This document shows, in pieces, positions 24,774-32,716 of a stretch of 42,180 nucleotides of DNA (its first letter is position 1; every line of letters starts with the position of its first letter). The position numbers and the translations under genes are program-made. The stretch is from contig JAHDCX010000023.1 in NCBI GenBank assembly GCA_020629635.1, positions 1 to 42,180 of the forward strand, in the 5' to 3' direction. This DNA is from Acidimicrobiales bacterium. GTDB lineage: Bacteria > Actinomycetota > Acidimicrobiia > Acidimicrobiales > SHLQ01. The notes under the pieces were generated by a model that worked only from the letters and a program-made list of their open reading frames with translations, did no database searches and was not told the origin of the DNA.

Positions 24774-25727
24774 ATGACACTCGACAGCCACAACCTCGCT
24801 CGGGTCTCCACGATTCGGGCTTCGGACGCGATCGGTGGGGAAGCGACGGGGTTTACCCCGTGGCTTGCCGAACACATCGACGAGCTCGGCGGCGCGATCG
24901 GGATCGATCTCACGCTCGGCGACACCAATACCGAACTCGCTGCGCTTCTCCGAGAACATACGGAGGTGCCCGTCGGGCAGTACTTCCTCGACATTCGGGC
25001 TCACACCGACGACGGTCGGGTCGCTGCCATCGAGAACCAGTACGGCACCAGCGACCACAAGCACCTTGGCCAAGTGCTCACCTACTCGGCTGGGGTCGGC
25101 GCCGACGTTGTCGTCTGGATCGCCGAAGACTTCACCGACCCACACGTCGAGACGCTCCGGTGGCTCAACAAACGAACTGACTCCGCCTTTGGCGTCTACG
25201 CCGTACGGATCCGCTTCCTTCGGATCGGTGACTCCGCACCGGCACCACAGTTTGAAGTTGTCGTCGCCCCGTCCGAGATCGCCCGCGCCGAACGCAAGGC
25301 CAACGCATCCACTGAAGATTGGACCCGGGACAGCTTCCTCGATGCCATCTCCGACGACACCGAACGAAACGCGGTCGAAGCCATCTTCGGCGCAGTCGAA
25401 GCGACGGGCGGGGGCAAGCTGTGGTTCGGGCGCAAACCTGGCGGGCAGGTCAACCTCCACCCCCATGAACTCCACGAGGGCCCGAGTTCACTCGCGATCA
25501 AAGACGGCGAGGTAATCGTGCGAGGACACTGGACGTTCTGGAGCACCACCTACCGCAACGACGCGTTTGCTCCGCTTGCCGACCTCCTCGGACAGAGCAT
25601 CGAGGGCCCGGCCAGATGGGTGCCACTGCGCACCATCGACCCTGGCCAGTTCCTCCAAGTCAGTCTTGACGTTGCCAATGCGCTCCGTTCCTCACACGAC
25701 CCACAAGATCACGTTGGGACCGCATGA
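24774..25727 (+). CDS. DUF4268-like protein with PD-(D/E)XK-type core
   Basis: 317 residues, good ribosome site GGAGG before the ATG. The segment FLDIRAHTDDGRVAAIENQY (71-90) followed by TSDHKHLGQVLTYSAG and VVVWIAEDF is the well-known pattern of nuclease-fold proteins found in defence and mobile regions; D73 and E87 are in place but Gln89 stands where Lys is common. The C-terminal half (150-317) is the DUF4268-like part with GGGKLWFGRKPGG and a strand-rich end. Biochemical role unproven. Position between two candidate modification-sensing nucleases suggests DNA recognition or cleavage within the same island. Confidence 0.75.
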   Translation: MTLDSHNLARVSTIRASDAIGGEATGFTPWLAEHIDELGGAIGIDLTLGDTNTELAALLREHTEVPVGQYFLDIRAHTDDGRVAAIENQYGTSDHKHLGQVLTYSAGVGADVVVWIAEDFTDPHVETLRWLNKRTDSAFGVYAVRIRFLRIGDSAPAPQFEVVVAPSEIARAERKANASTEDWTRDSFLDAISDDTERNAVEAIFGAVEATGGGKLWFGRKPGGQVNLHPHELHEGPSSLAIKDGEVIVRGHWTFWSTTYRNDAFAPLADLLGQSIEGPARWVPLRTIDPGQFLQVSLDVANALRSSHDPQDHVGTA

Positions 25728-25923
25728 CTGAGACCGTGCCGGGGCGACCGGCTTTCACTTCAGACACACAAGCTGGGGTGAAGGCGAGAACGTGCGCTGC
25801 CTCATCTGCGACTGGACGTTAGAGCTCGACGCCGAAACCGCAGCCCTTGCGCAATCGAGCACGGTGCCCATCAGCCACAACTTGACTGACCGGCGCCACC
25901 CACGGCCGGCTACCGTCCGTCAC

Positions 25924-27090
25924 GTGACCACGTTCGCATTCGACGAGCTGGAGACCAGCGACCTGATCGTGGGCGCCGAGTACTCGGGCGGGTCGAAAGG
26001 CAACACGTCCGATGACCCGATCTCCCGGCTCCTGCCGGTCGGCAACCAAGGCGGGTTCCGGTTCGGTGGCACGCTCAACCCGTTCGAGGTCAAAGCCGTC
26101 GTCCTCTACACGAGCGGCCACGACCCCGACTGGCCCGATCTGCTCGATCCCCACACCGGCCGGTTCGTCTACTTCGGCGACAACAAGAAACCCGGGCAGC
26201 GGTTGCACGCCACGCGAGGCAACCAACTCCTTCGTGAGTGTTTCGGCCGGCTGCACGACGCCAACCCTGATGTGCCGCCCTTCTTCGTGTTCGAAAAGAC
26301 CGGGCGAGGGCGATCCGTTCGCTTCCTCGGACTCGCTGTACCCGGCGCCCCCGACATCGGACCTGATGATGACCTCGTCGCAATCTGGCGCACCACCGAA
26401 GGCGAACGCTTCCAGAACTACCGGGCCGTGTTCACCATCCTCGACGTCGCCGAAGTCTCCCGAAAGTGGATCGACGACCTCGAGCGAGGCGAACGCATCA
26501 CCCGCAACGCACCACACGCCTGGGGCGAATGGGCCGCAACCGGCGGCTACCGGCCGCTGCATGCACCCAAGACGGTCGAACACCGAAGCGTCGCCCAACA
26601 AACACCCACCAGCGCCGAAGGCGTCCGCATCCTCGAAGCCATCCACGGCTACTTCGCCGCACAACCCACCGCCTTCGAAGCGTGCGCCGCACGCCTCTGG
26701 CAGATCATCGAGCCCGCAGCCGAAGAAATCACCATCACCCAAGCAAGCGTCGACGGCGGCCGTGACGCCATCGGCCGCCACTCGCTCGGCCCCATGGGCG
26801 ACCGCGTCAGCTTCGACTTCGCCCTCGAAGCCAAGTGCTACGCACCCGGCAACACCGTTGGCGTGCGGGAGATGAGTCGTCTCATCTCCCGACTACGGCA
26901 CCGGCAGTACGGGGTGATGGTCACGACATCGGTCGTCGCCAAGCAGGCATACAAAGAGGTGCGAGAAGACGGGCATCCGGTGGCGATCGTTTCGGGCGCC
27001 GACATCGTCGAAGCCCTCGCCTCGATCGGCCTGACCACGGTCGACGCCGTCCACGCCTGGCTCATCGCCAACTTCAAACTGGCGGGCTGA
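25924..27090 (+). CDS. AspBHI/Mrr-like modification-dependent restriction endonuclease
   Basis: 388 residues from GTG 25924, chosen because the family usually begins about here (FAFDELETSDLIVGAEYSGG); an in-frame GTG at 25792 with GAAGG upstream would add 44 residues. The N-terminal domain shows DDPISRLLPVGNQGGFRF, then DPDWPDLLDPHTGRFVYFGD and NKKPGQRLHATRGNQLL, matching the AspBHI-type recognition domain (an SRA-like fold that flips 5-methylcytosine). The C-terminal domain is Mrr-like: VDGGRDAIGR (D277, D281) and FALEAKCYAPGN (E302-A-K304), with a VMVTTSVVAKQAY helix. Such enzymes cut DNA carrying modified cytosine. All key residues are present. Confidence 0.85.
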   Translation: MTTFAFDELETSDLIVGAEYSGGSKGNTSDDPISRLLPVGNQGGFRFGGTLNPFEVKAVVLYTSGHDPDWPDLLDPHTGRFVYFGDNKKPGQRLHATRGNQLLRECFGRLHDANPDVPPFFVFEKTGRGRSVRFLGLAVPGAPDIGPDDDLVAIWRTTEGERFQNYRAVFTILDVAEVSRKWIDDLERGERITRNAPHAWGEWAATGGYRPLHAPKTVEHRSVAQQTPTSAEGVRILEAIHGYFAAQPTAFEACAARLWQIIEPAAEEITITQASVDGGRDAIGRHSLGPMGDRVSFDFALEAKCYAPGNTVGVREMSRLISRLRHRQYGVMVTTSVVAKQAYKEVREDGHPVAIVSGADIVEALASIGLTTVDAVHAWLIANFKLAG

Positions 27091-27147
27091 TCTGAGGATG
27101 GACCGCCCACGCGCCCGATCTACCGGACATTGAGGTGCGCGGCATCG

Positions 27148-27909
27148 TCAACGCGGTTCGAACCGGGCCTTGATTGTCTGAAGTTCTTCGAGGTCGGCTC
27201 GTGCTCGTTCGATATCGGCTTCCGTGTACAGCGAGACCTCCTCGATGCGGCCCCGCCACTCGATCTCGAAGGTTCTCGTGACCTCTGCGAGACGGGCCTC
27301 CGCTTTTGCGATCTCGGCGTCGATTCGGAGCACATACCCGGGCAACGATGGATCGGCCGATCCCGCCTCACCGGGGGATTCCTCGATCACCACGAGCGAC
27401 CACCGCCAGGCTTCCTCGTAGTCGAAGAACTCGTTCTCGCCTGCCGGGGCGTCACCGCGATCGCGCGCACGGTAGTTCTGCAGTTCGTTCCACCCAATGG
27501 CAAGCACCTCCTCGGGCGAGAAGACGCCTCCGGCTTGGGTCTCGTCGGCTTCCCACCAGCCGAGGTCGATCAAGTAGCTCAGCTGCGGACTGTCGAAATA
27601 GACCGGCTTCTCGCTGCGAATCAGGTCGAGCGACGACACCAAGCGTTCTTCCGACACGTACAAGGTGTGGTCGCCGCCCGGCCGACGGACGAACGACGCG
27701 TTCCTCCAGCGGTTCTCGGTCCGCATCTCCACCACGAACATGTCCGACTCGCGGGCGACGCCGCCCGGACGTACGCAATGGAGCCAGAGGATTTGCTCGT
27801 CGTTGCCGTAAGCCTCGTTCCGCGTGTCGACGAACTCGTACGAGTCGATCTCGCAAAGGGAGCCGTTCGTGACTCCGGTCAGATGAATGATCGCTTGGCT
27901 GCGGGGCAT
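27148..27909 (-). CDS. Hypothetical protein with C-terminal coiled coil
   Basis: 253 residues from ATG 27909, supported by GAAGGAG 7-8 nt upstream; the frame is open further up but antisense to the next gene. No signal peptide or membrane span. The N-terminal 170 residues look globular (EQILWLHCVRPGG, GWWEADETQAGG, FSPEEVLAIGW); the last 70 form a charged coiled coil (AEARLAEVTRTFEIEWRGRI). Convergent with the endonuclease gene at its 3' side. Family not recognised; a defence-island passenger is possible. Confidence 0.75.
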   Translation of the reverse strand: MPRSQAIIHLTGVTNGSLCEIDSYEFVDTRNEAYGNDEQILWLHCVRPGGVARESDMFVVEMRTENRWRNASFVRRPGGDHTLYVSEERLVSSLDLIRSEKPVYFDSPQLSYLIDLGWWEADETQAGGVFSPEEVLAIGWNELQNYRARDRGDAPAGENEFFDYEEAWRWSLVVIEESPGEAGSADPSLPGYVLRIDAEIAKAEARLAEVTRTFEIEWRGRIEEVSLYTEADIERARADLEELQTIKARFEPR

Positions 27910-28060
27910 TGCATGGCTCCTTCGTTGCTTTGCCCTTTCATCGCCAGCCGCTGCCGCTTTCCGTCGCGGTGAAACTCGTTGTGCGGTCCGCACCAACCAA
28001 CGCCGGCGTACGTTCCGCGGGTCGCTCACCGATCGGCCTCGGTGACCCGATAGAGGAACC

Positions 28061-28849
28061 ATGGACATCGAGTCCGACGTCGAGATCGAAGCGCCTGTCG
28101 AGGGATCTCCCGGCGCCGCGGGTTGGATCTTGCGGGGACTCGGGGTCGCAGTCGTCTCAGTTCTCGCCGTTGGGCTGCTTCTGGGCGCCGTCATCTTGAT
28201 GTGGGCATTCGACTCGCCACCGTCGAACGACGACGCGATCAACATGGTGGGCGCCGTGGTGGTGCTGCCCGTGGTGGGGCTGTTCGTTTGGCAGCTGGGG
28301 CGCGCTCGCCAAGTGCAGCGCACGACCGACACCCCTGCCGTCGTGTCGTTCATCATTGGTTCGATCGTCGTGCCCGCGCTCCTCACGATGCCGGTGTGGT
28401 CTTCGATGATCCAAGACGAGTTCGCCGATCGTCAGCGGGCGTCCCTACGGGACCGGGCCTGCACCGAGAACATGTCATTGCTCGAGCAAGCTGGGATCGA
28501 CTTCGACCAGAGTGACCCGTATTCGTCGGAGCTCCGCGAGCACTGTGAAGACGCGATGGTCGGCACGTTCACCGAGCGGCAATGGATCGACCGTCCCTCC
28601 TGGGTGCGTGGCCATGCCGAGAGCGTTCGGGCCACGATCGAGACGGGGGACTGGTCGCTGCGCAGCGGACAAGGAGAGGTCGGGTGGTCGGATCGGGAAA
28701 TGCTCGTGGCCACCAAGGACGACGTCATGATCACGGTGCTGTTCATCTCCGGAGCAGAGAACCTGATCAACTTCGAAACGCTCGTCGGACCGTGCGTCGA
28801 GGACCGCTCCGCAACGCTCACCACCGAAGCGATCGCGCTCGCAGGCTGA
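28061..28849 (+). CDS. Membrane protein, function unknown
   Basis: 262 residues with AGAGGA before the ATG. Hydrophobic spans at about 22-48, 62-80 and 92-112, then an outside part of 150 residues with three cysteines (RACTENMSL, EHCEDAMV, GPCVEDRS). No family recognised. Divergent from the preceding gene, sharing a 151-bp intergenic region. Confidence 0.75.
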   Translation: MDIESDVEIEAPVEGSPGAAGWILRGLGVAVVSVLAVGLLLGAVILMWAFDSPPSNDDAINMVGAVVVLPVVGLFVWQLGRARQVQRTTDTPAVVSFIIGSIVVPALLTMPVWSSMIQDEFADRQRASLRDRACTENMSLLEQAGIDFDQSDPYSSELREHCEDAMVGTFTERQWIDRPSWVRGHAESVRATIETGDWSLRSGQGEVGWSDREMLVATKDDVMITVLFISGAENLINFETLVGPCVEDRSATLTTEAIALAG

Positions 28850-28964
28850 ACAGCGCCGCCGTGGATCTGCACGATCCGATCGATGGTGTCACACCGGCGA
28901 CGTAGCTTCAGGGTTTCTCGAAGGGTCGCTCCTTCCTCCAATCGATGATGAAGGAAGAGGTCTG

Positions 28965-29420
28965 ATGGCCCTCACGAACGACGACTTTGATCGGCTGCGG
29001 CAGCAGCTCGAGATGAAGATCAACAGTGTTAGCGTTGATCACGTGAACATGGCGCAGGCGATCGGCTCGTACGGAGAGCGGTTCTCCGGGGTCGATGCCC
29101 GGATCGACGCTGTCGACGCACGCCTGAACGGTGTCGAGTCTCGACTCGACGGAGTCGACTCTCGGCTCAACAGCATGGACCGACGCTTGGATTCGATCGA
29201 CCTTCGCCTCGATGCGTTGTCGTCCGACATGGACCGACGCTTCACCGAGATGAACCATCGCTTCGGACTGGTCCAGGGCGACATCGCCCGGCTCGATCGG
29301 CGCATCGACCTGCTCGACGCCAAGCTCGACTCCCGCTTCAACCTGCAGACCTACCTGATGGCCGCACTCGGCGCGCTCGTGCTCTTCGCCGACCCACTCC
29401 GGACGCTGCTCGGCTTCTGA
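28965..29420 (+). CDS. Coiled-coil protein with C-terminal membrane anchor
   Basis: 151 residues, strong ribosome site (GGAAGAGG). Residues 30-120 are heptad repeats of the form xxRLDxVDxRL (VDARIDAVDARLNGVESRL and so on), encoded by partly repeated DNA at 29088-29215. The end (QTYLMAALGALVLFADP) is a hydrophobic anchor. The general plan matches copies A and B at 1-281 and 14826-15188, but the sequence is a different lineage and its upstream DNA is not shared. Possible scaffold; function unknown. Confidence 0.78.
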   Translation: MALTNDDFDRLRQQLEMKINSVSVDHVNMAQAIGSYGERFSGVDARIDAVDARLNGVESRLDGVDSRLNSMDRRLDSIDLRLDALSSDMDRRFTEMNHRFGLVQGDIARLDRRIDLLDAKLDSRFNLQTYLMAALGALVLFADPLRTLLGF

Positions 29421-29662
29421 CGTCAGCCCGTCGGTGAGGCGGTACCGCCGGTGTTGCCAGCGCAGACTCCGAACTCGGCCTTCGCCTTGCGGGCTGAGGT
29501 CGCCACCGATCTCTACCGCCAAGCCTGCGAGTGCTGCCAACTGTCCGCTTGCTCGACGAGCTGGGTGAGGAGCTTGAGTGCCGGCGACCAGTGCTCTTTG
29601 CGTGACAGTCGCAGCGTCGATGTCAGACGCCTCAACTAACTTGGGGAAAGGAGGTGTTCGAC

Positions 29663-30202
29663 GTGGTTCCCGAATACGACGAAGCGAAGTTTCGGCAGGC
29701 ACTTCACCTCGCCGCGTCCCGCATCGCCGATCACCCAAGCGCAGGCGCAACCAAGCTGAACAAGGTTCTGTACTTCTCCGAGTTCTGGCACTACCGCGAC
29801 ACCGGTACAGCGATCTCTGGTGCCGAGTTCGTGCACCGTCGGATGGGGCCCACGCCGTACCGGCTGCTCCCCGTCCGCGCAGCGATGATCGCTGACGGGC
29901 TACTCGAGATGGATGTCCGACAGGTCGGTCCCGGGATCGAAGAACACCGACTCGTTCCCGGCAGCACGATGGAGTACGACCTCCTCTCCGACGAAGAGAT
30001 CGCCCGGATCTCGTCCGTTGCTGATGAGCTCCGCGAGCTGAACGCATCGCAGGTCAGCGACCGATCACATCGCGACGCCGGCTGGCGCACAACCCAAGAA
30101 GGGGAGACCATCCCCTACGACGCGGTGTTCATGGACGCGGCCCAAGCGATCACACCAACCGCCCGTGAGCGCATGATCGCAGCCGAAGCGCAATACCTCT
30201 AG
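29663..30202 (+). CDS. Panacea-domain (DUF4065) protein, candidate antitoxin
   Basis: 179 residues from GTG 29663: AGGAGG at 29649-29654 is 8 nt before it, whereas a GTG at 29654 would overlap the ribosome site. The Panacea core is clear: TKLNKVLYFSEFWHYRD (residues 30-46), then ISGAEFVHRRMGPTPYRL, then MIADGLLEM. Panacea domains (SocA-like) act as antitoxins in PanAT systems paired with many unrelated toxins, and in other cases link to proteolysis. The next gene starts 6 nt downstream, the classic two-gene layout. Intact by eye. Confidence 0.82.
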   Translation: MVPEYDEAKFRQALHLAASRIADHPSAGATKLNKVLYFSEFWHYRDTGTAISGAEFVHRRMGPTPYRLLPVRAAMIADGLLEMDVRQVGPGIEEHRLVPGSTMEYDLLSDEEIARISSVADELRELNASQVSDRSHRDAGWRTTQEGETIPYDAVFMDAAQAITPTARERMIAAEAQYL

Positions 30203-30208
30203 CTCCAC

Positions 30209-30535
30209 ATGCCGCGTCGAGCAGTCGTCGTGTCTGCGGCGCTCGCGGACCAGATATCGGTTGCTCATCCGTTGGAGCGAACCGCAGGCGGCAAACCTTC
30301 GGAGTTCGACTTCTGGCAGGGTCCGATCGCCCGCGCAACCGAGAAGTTCGGTCGAGACTTCGATTCGCTGCTGTTCGTGAATGACCCGCGGGTCCGCGTC
30401 TTCACCTATCCAGACCCGGTCTTCGGCGCCATCTCCATCCTCGGTGTCCACAACATCGAGACCAACGAGATCGAGCTCGTCGACTACTGGAGCGACCCCG
30501 GCTACCGGGCCGCGATCGCCAGCGACCCATCGTGA
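30209..30535 (+). CDS. Small protein paired with Panacea gene, candidate toxin
   Basis: 108 residues, starting MPRRAVVVSAALADQIS only 6 nt after the Panacea stop. Possibly a folded alpha/beta domain: PSEFDFWQGPIARATEKFG, SLLFVNDPRVRVFTYPDP, VFGAISILGVHNIETNEIE, VDYWSDPGY. No membrane segment and no toxin motif that I know. By analogy with PanAT pairs it would be the toxin neutralised by the upstream protein. Could instead be a neutral partner protein; the assignment rests on the arrangement. Confidence 0.7.
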   Translation: MPRRAVVVSAALADQISVAHPLERTAGGKPSEFDFWQGPIARATEKFGRDFDSLLFVNDPRVRVFTYPDPVFGAISILGVHNIETNEIELVDYWSDPGYRAAIASDPS

Positions 30536-30677
30536 TCAGCGACTGCATCAAGCCACTGCTCTTGCTCGAACTTGACGGTGGCCGGTACCCGATCGAGAGG
30601 TTGAGACGAACGCGTCCTCAGTTTTGCGAGCTCATTGATCCGCCTGGGAGAGATCCGGCGGGGCGAATCGCAGTCGC

Positions 30678-30706
30678 TTGTGATATACCGAAGCTCGGTA
30701 TATAGT
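30678..30706 (+). promoter_or_regulatory. padR promoter with overlapping perfect palindrome
   Basis: -35 TTGTGA (30678-30683), 17-nt spacer, -10 TATAGT (30701-30706), then the padR ATG 6 nt later (leaderless). ATATACCGA-AGC-TCGGTATAT (30683-30703) has perfect 9-bp arms and fills the space between the two hexamers. PadR regulators bind ATAT...ATAT palindromes, so this is the expected autorepression site. Confidence 0.8.
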
Positions 30707-30711
30707 GGCGC

Positions 30712-31035
30712 ATGCGTCTCAACGAGCTTCGTCTCCTGATCCTGGCGGCGATCGCTGAGGAGCCGCTGCACGGCTACGCCGTCGCCGAAGAGATCAAGGT
30801 GCTCTCCAACGGCCACTACACCCCTCGGCCCGGAGCGCTCTACCACGCCGTCGACAAGCTGGTCGATGCTCGCCTCGTCGAACTCGACCGGGAAGAAGCG
30901 GTCGACGGTCGGGTCCGCCGCTACTACCGACTGACGAGGGCGGGTCGCGAGACGCTGACAGCAGAAGCCGAGCGCCGCGCCGCAACCGCCGCCGCGGCTC
31001 TCGGCCGAATCGGCCACATCAACCCGGCGACGTAG
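30712..31035 (+). CDS. PadR-family transcriptional repressor
   Basis: 107 residues. Winged-helix N-terminus with the family hallmarks: RLLILAAIAEEPLHGYAVAE, PRPGALYHAVDKLV, REEAVDGRVRRYYRLTRAG. The short C-terminal helix (ETLTAEAERRAATAAAA) should make the dimer. Starts at ATG 30712 on a leaderless transcript; its operator is directly upstream. The next gene begins 13 nt downstream and encodes a membrane protein, the common PadR pairing. Ligand unknown. Confidence 0.92.
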   Translation: MRLNELRLLILAAIAEEPLHGYAVAEEIKVLSNGHYTPRPGALYHAVDKLVDARLVELDREEAVDGRVRRYYRLTRAGRETLTAEAERRAATAAAALGRIGHINPAT

Positions 31036-31048
31036 AAGGACGAACACG

Positions 31049-31918
31049 ATGAACCGACTGGCAGCCGCACTCGCCCGCAGAATCGTCGAACGAAGCGGCA
31101 CCGATTCGCGCGTCGAAGAACTCCGCGCCCACCTCGATCAGCGAGAAGCGGACGGCCACCCGCTTTCTCTGCTCGACGTCGGGTCACTGGCGCTCCTCGC
31201 CATTCGCTCACCGCGATACCGAGACGCCGCTCGCTCGTTCTTGGCCTCCTACGGCGTCATGATGCTCGCCGCAATCAGCGGTTGGTGGGTCGCATCATGG
31301 TCTGGACTGATCGGGTCGACCGAAGCCTTCGTGGCGGAAGTCTTCGCGCTCGAAGAGTTCCGGTTTGCCGGAATCGCCATCCTCGGCCTCTTCGCTGTCG
31401 TCGCAGCCCTTGTCGCCACATTCCTTGTCTTTGCAACCCGAACGACGGTGCCTCGGGCATACGGCATGACCGTGCTCTTTGGCCTCGCCCTCGGCGTGTG
31501 GGCGGTCGCAAGCGGGGCGATCGCACAAACCGAAGCGGTCATCAGCGACGTGTTCGCGATCGAGGCAGAGATCGATCCGCTGATCGTTGCGCTCTGGTAC
31601 TCGGCCCTCTCACTGCCGATCATCGGGGGAATCGTGGTCCTTGCGCGCCAATCCTTCGTGAGGGCGTACTCCATGGTCCTGCTCTTCGGAGCCGCGATTG
31701 CACTCGCAGTCACCGCGAGTCGAAGCGTCGGCGGCATTGAAGCCGTCATTGGAGAGCTCGCTGGCGTTAAAGATCTTCAGATCAACGTGGTCCGTGCGCT
31801 CGCGGCCTATGCGGCCGTCATGTTGCCGGTCACCGCCGCGTTCACAACGCTGACGAAGCTCGCCGGGCGACCGCTGCGCTCAACCACCCGAGCGGTGGAC
31901 GAAACACCCTCGGCCTGA
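31049..31918 (+). CDS. PadR-linked multi-pass membrane protein
   Basis: 289 residues, AGAAGGACG before the ATG. Soluble head of about 60 residues (RRIVERSGTDSRVEELRAHL) like the N-terminus of DUF1700/HAAS-type PadR partners, followed by about six hydrophobic spans in pairs (for example SYGVMMLAAISGWWVASW, FAGIAILGLFAVVAALVA, YGMTVLFGLALGVWAVASG). Repeated EAxIxxxFAxE and EAVIxExAGV bits between spans suggest an internal repeat. No transport or enzyme motif identified. Probably under control of the upstream repressor. Confidence 0.8.
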   Translation: MNRLAAALARRIVERSGTDSRVEELRAHLDQREADGHPLSLLDVGSLALLAIRSPRYRDAARSFLASYGVMMLAAISGWWVASWSGLIGSTEAFVAEVFALEEFRFAGIAILGLFAVVAALVATFLVFATRTTVPRAYGMTVLFGLALGVWAVASGAIAQTEAVISDVFAIEAEIDPLIVALWYSALSLPIIGGIVVLARQSFVRAYSMVLLFGAAIALAVTASRSVGGIEAVIGELAGVKDLQINVVRALAAYAAVMLPVTAAFTTLTKLAGRPLRSTTRAVDETPSA

Positions 31919-31948
31919 CGAACGTCCTTCGGCCTGCGAGCGGCCTGG

Positions 31949-31980
31949 CACACGCCGCCCGAGGCACACGCCGCCCGAGG
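31949..31980. repeat. Two perfect 16-bp tandem repeats between convergent genes
   Basis: CACACGCCGCCCGAGG occurs twice back to back. The pair sits inside a larger inverted repeat, GCCTGCG upstream and CGCAGGC just after, so the RNA from either side could fold into a hairpin between the two converging genes. Confidence 0.6.
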
Positions 31981-32026
31981 CGCAGGCGCCCGATATTGGC
32001 TGAACCTCGCCGAGACAGCCAACCGC

Positions 32027-32716
32027 CTAATCGCTCGGCGCGATCTGGTAACCGACGCTGCGGACGTTTCGGATTGTGACCGTCATCCCCGGCACCGAGC
32101 GGAGCTTCTGTCGGATGCGGTAGACCACGCTCTTCACGATCGGGTCGTGTGCCCCGAGGTCGCTCACTTCCCAGACCTCCTCGACCAGCTCCGTGGTGGG
32201 GATGATCCGATCAGCGTTCAACGCCAAGTACTTGACGAACCGGAACTCGAGCGGTGTGAAGTCGATCCGAATGTCGTTGGCGAATGCGCTGTGGCTCTCG
32301 AGGACCAACCGGAGGTCGCCGACCTGGAGCTCTCGTTCTGCGGTGTGGGTGCGACGCAGGATGGCGCTCACCCTCAGGAGGAGCTCCTGCACGCTGAACG
32401 GCTTCGCCAGGTAGTCGTCTCCGCCCGCTTGGAGCCCGGCGATCACGTCTTCCTGGTCAGAACGAACCGTGAGGAACAGCACCGGTGCCTCGCTGCGGCG
32501 CCGAATTCGGCGACACAGGTCGAAACCGTTGGCGTCGGGCAGAAGGACATCGAGGACGACGAGGTCGACCGGATACTCGTCGAACGCCGCCATCGCCTCG
32601 GCACCAGTCTGTGCCTCGACGACCTCCATCCCCGCGGTGCGCAGCGCATACGAGGTCAACGCGAGCAACTGCTGCTCGTCGTCGACGACGAGCACGATCG
32701 GCGAAGACCCCGTCAC
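32027..32716 (-). CDS. OmpR-type response regulator
   Basis: 229 residues. Receiver domain with acidic pair D12-D13, phospho-acceptor D56 in LVVLDVLLP and Lys105 in DDYLAKPF; C-terminal winged helix (IDFTPLEFRFVKYLALN, VVYRIRQKL, VRSVGYQI). The GTG start overlaps the kinase stop by 4 bp (GTGA). It is last in a run of five same-strand genes starting at the substrate-binding protein, so it probably adjusts transport or a linked response. Confidence 0.93.
   Translation of the reverse strand: MTGSSPIVLVVDDEQQLLALTSYALRTAGMEVVEAQTGAEAMAAFDEYPVDLVVLDVLLPDANGFDLCRRIRRRSEAPVLFLTVRSDQEDVIAGLQAGGDDYLAKPFSVQELLLRVSAILRRTHTAERELQVGDLRLVLESHSAFANDIRIDFTPLEFRFVKYLALNADRIIPTTELVEEVWEVSDLGAHDPIVKSVVYRIRQKLRSVPGMTVTIRNVRSVGYQIAPSD

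Noticed and set aside
25792-25923. N-terminal extension of the AspBHI-like enzyme
   Set aside because: A GTG with GAAGG upstream exists, but the extra 44 residues do not look like the family; kept as an alternative start only.
29421-29662. Possible gene remnant on the minus strand (KLLTQLVEQADSWQHSQAW)
   Set aside because: Interrupted by a stop after a few codons and too short to match to anything; treated as a non-coding gap.
28908-30047. 379-codon minus-strand frame
   Set aside because: Overlaps two well-supported plus-strand genes with good ribosome sites; composition is shadow-like.
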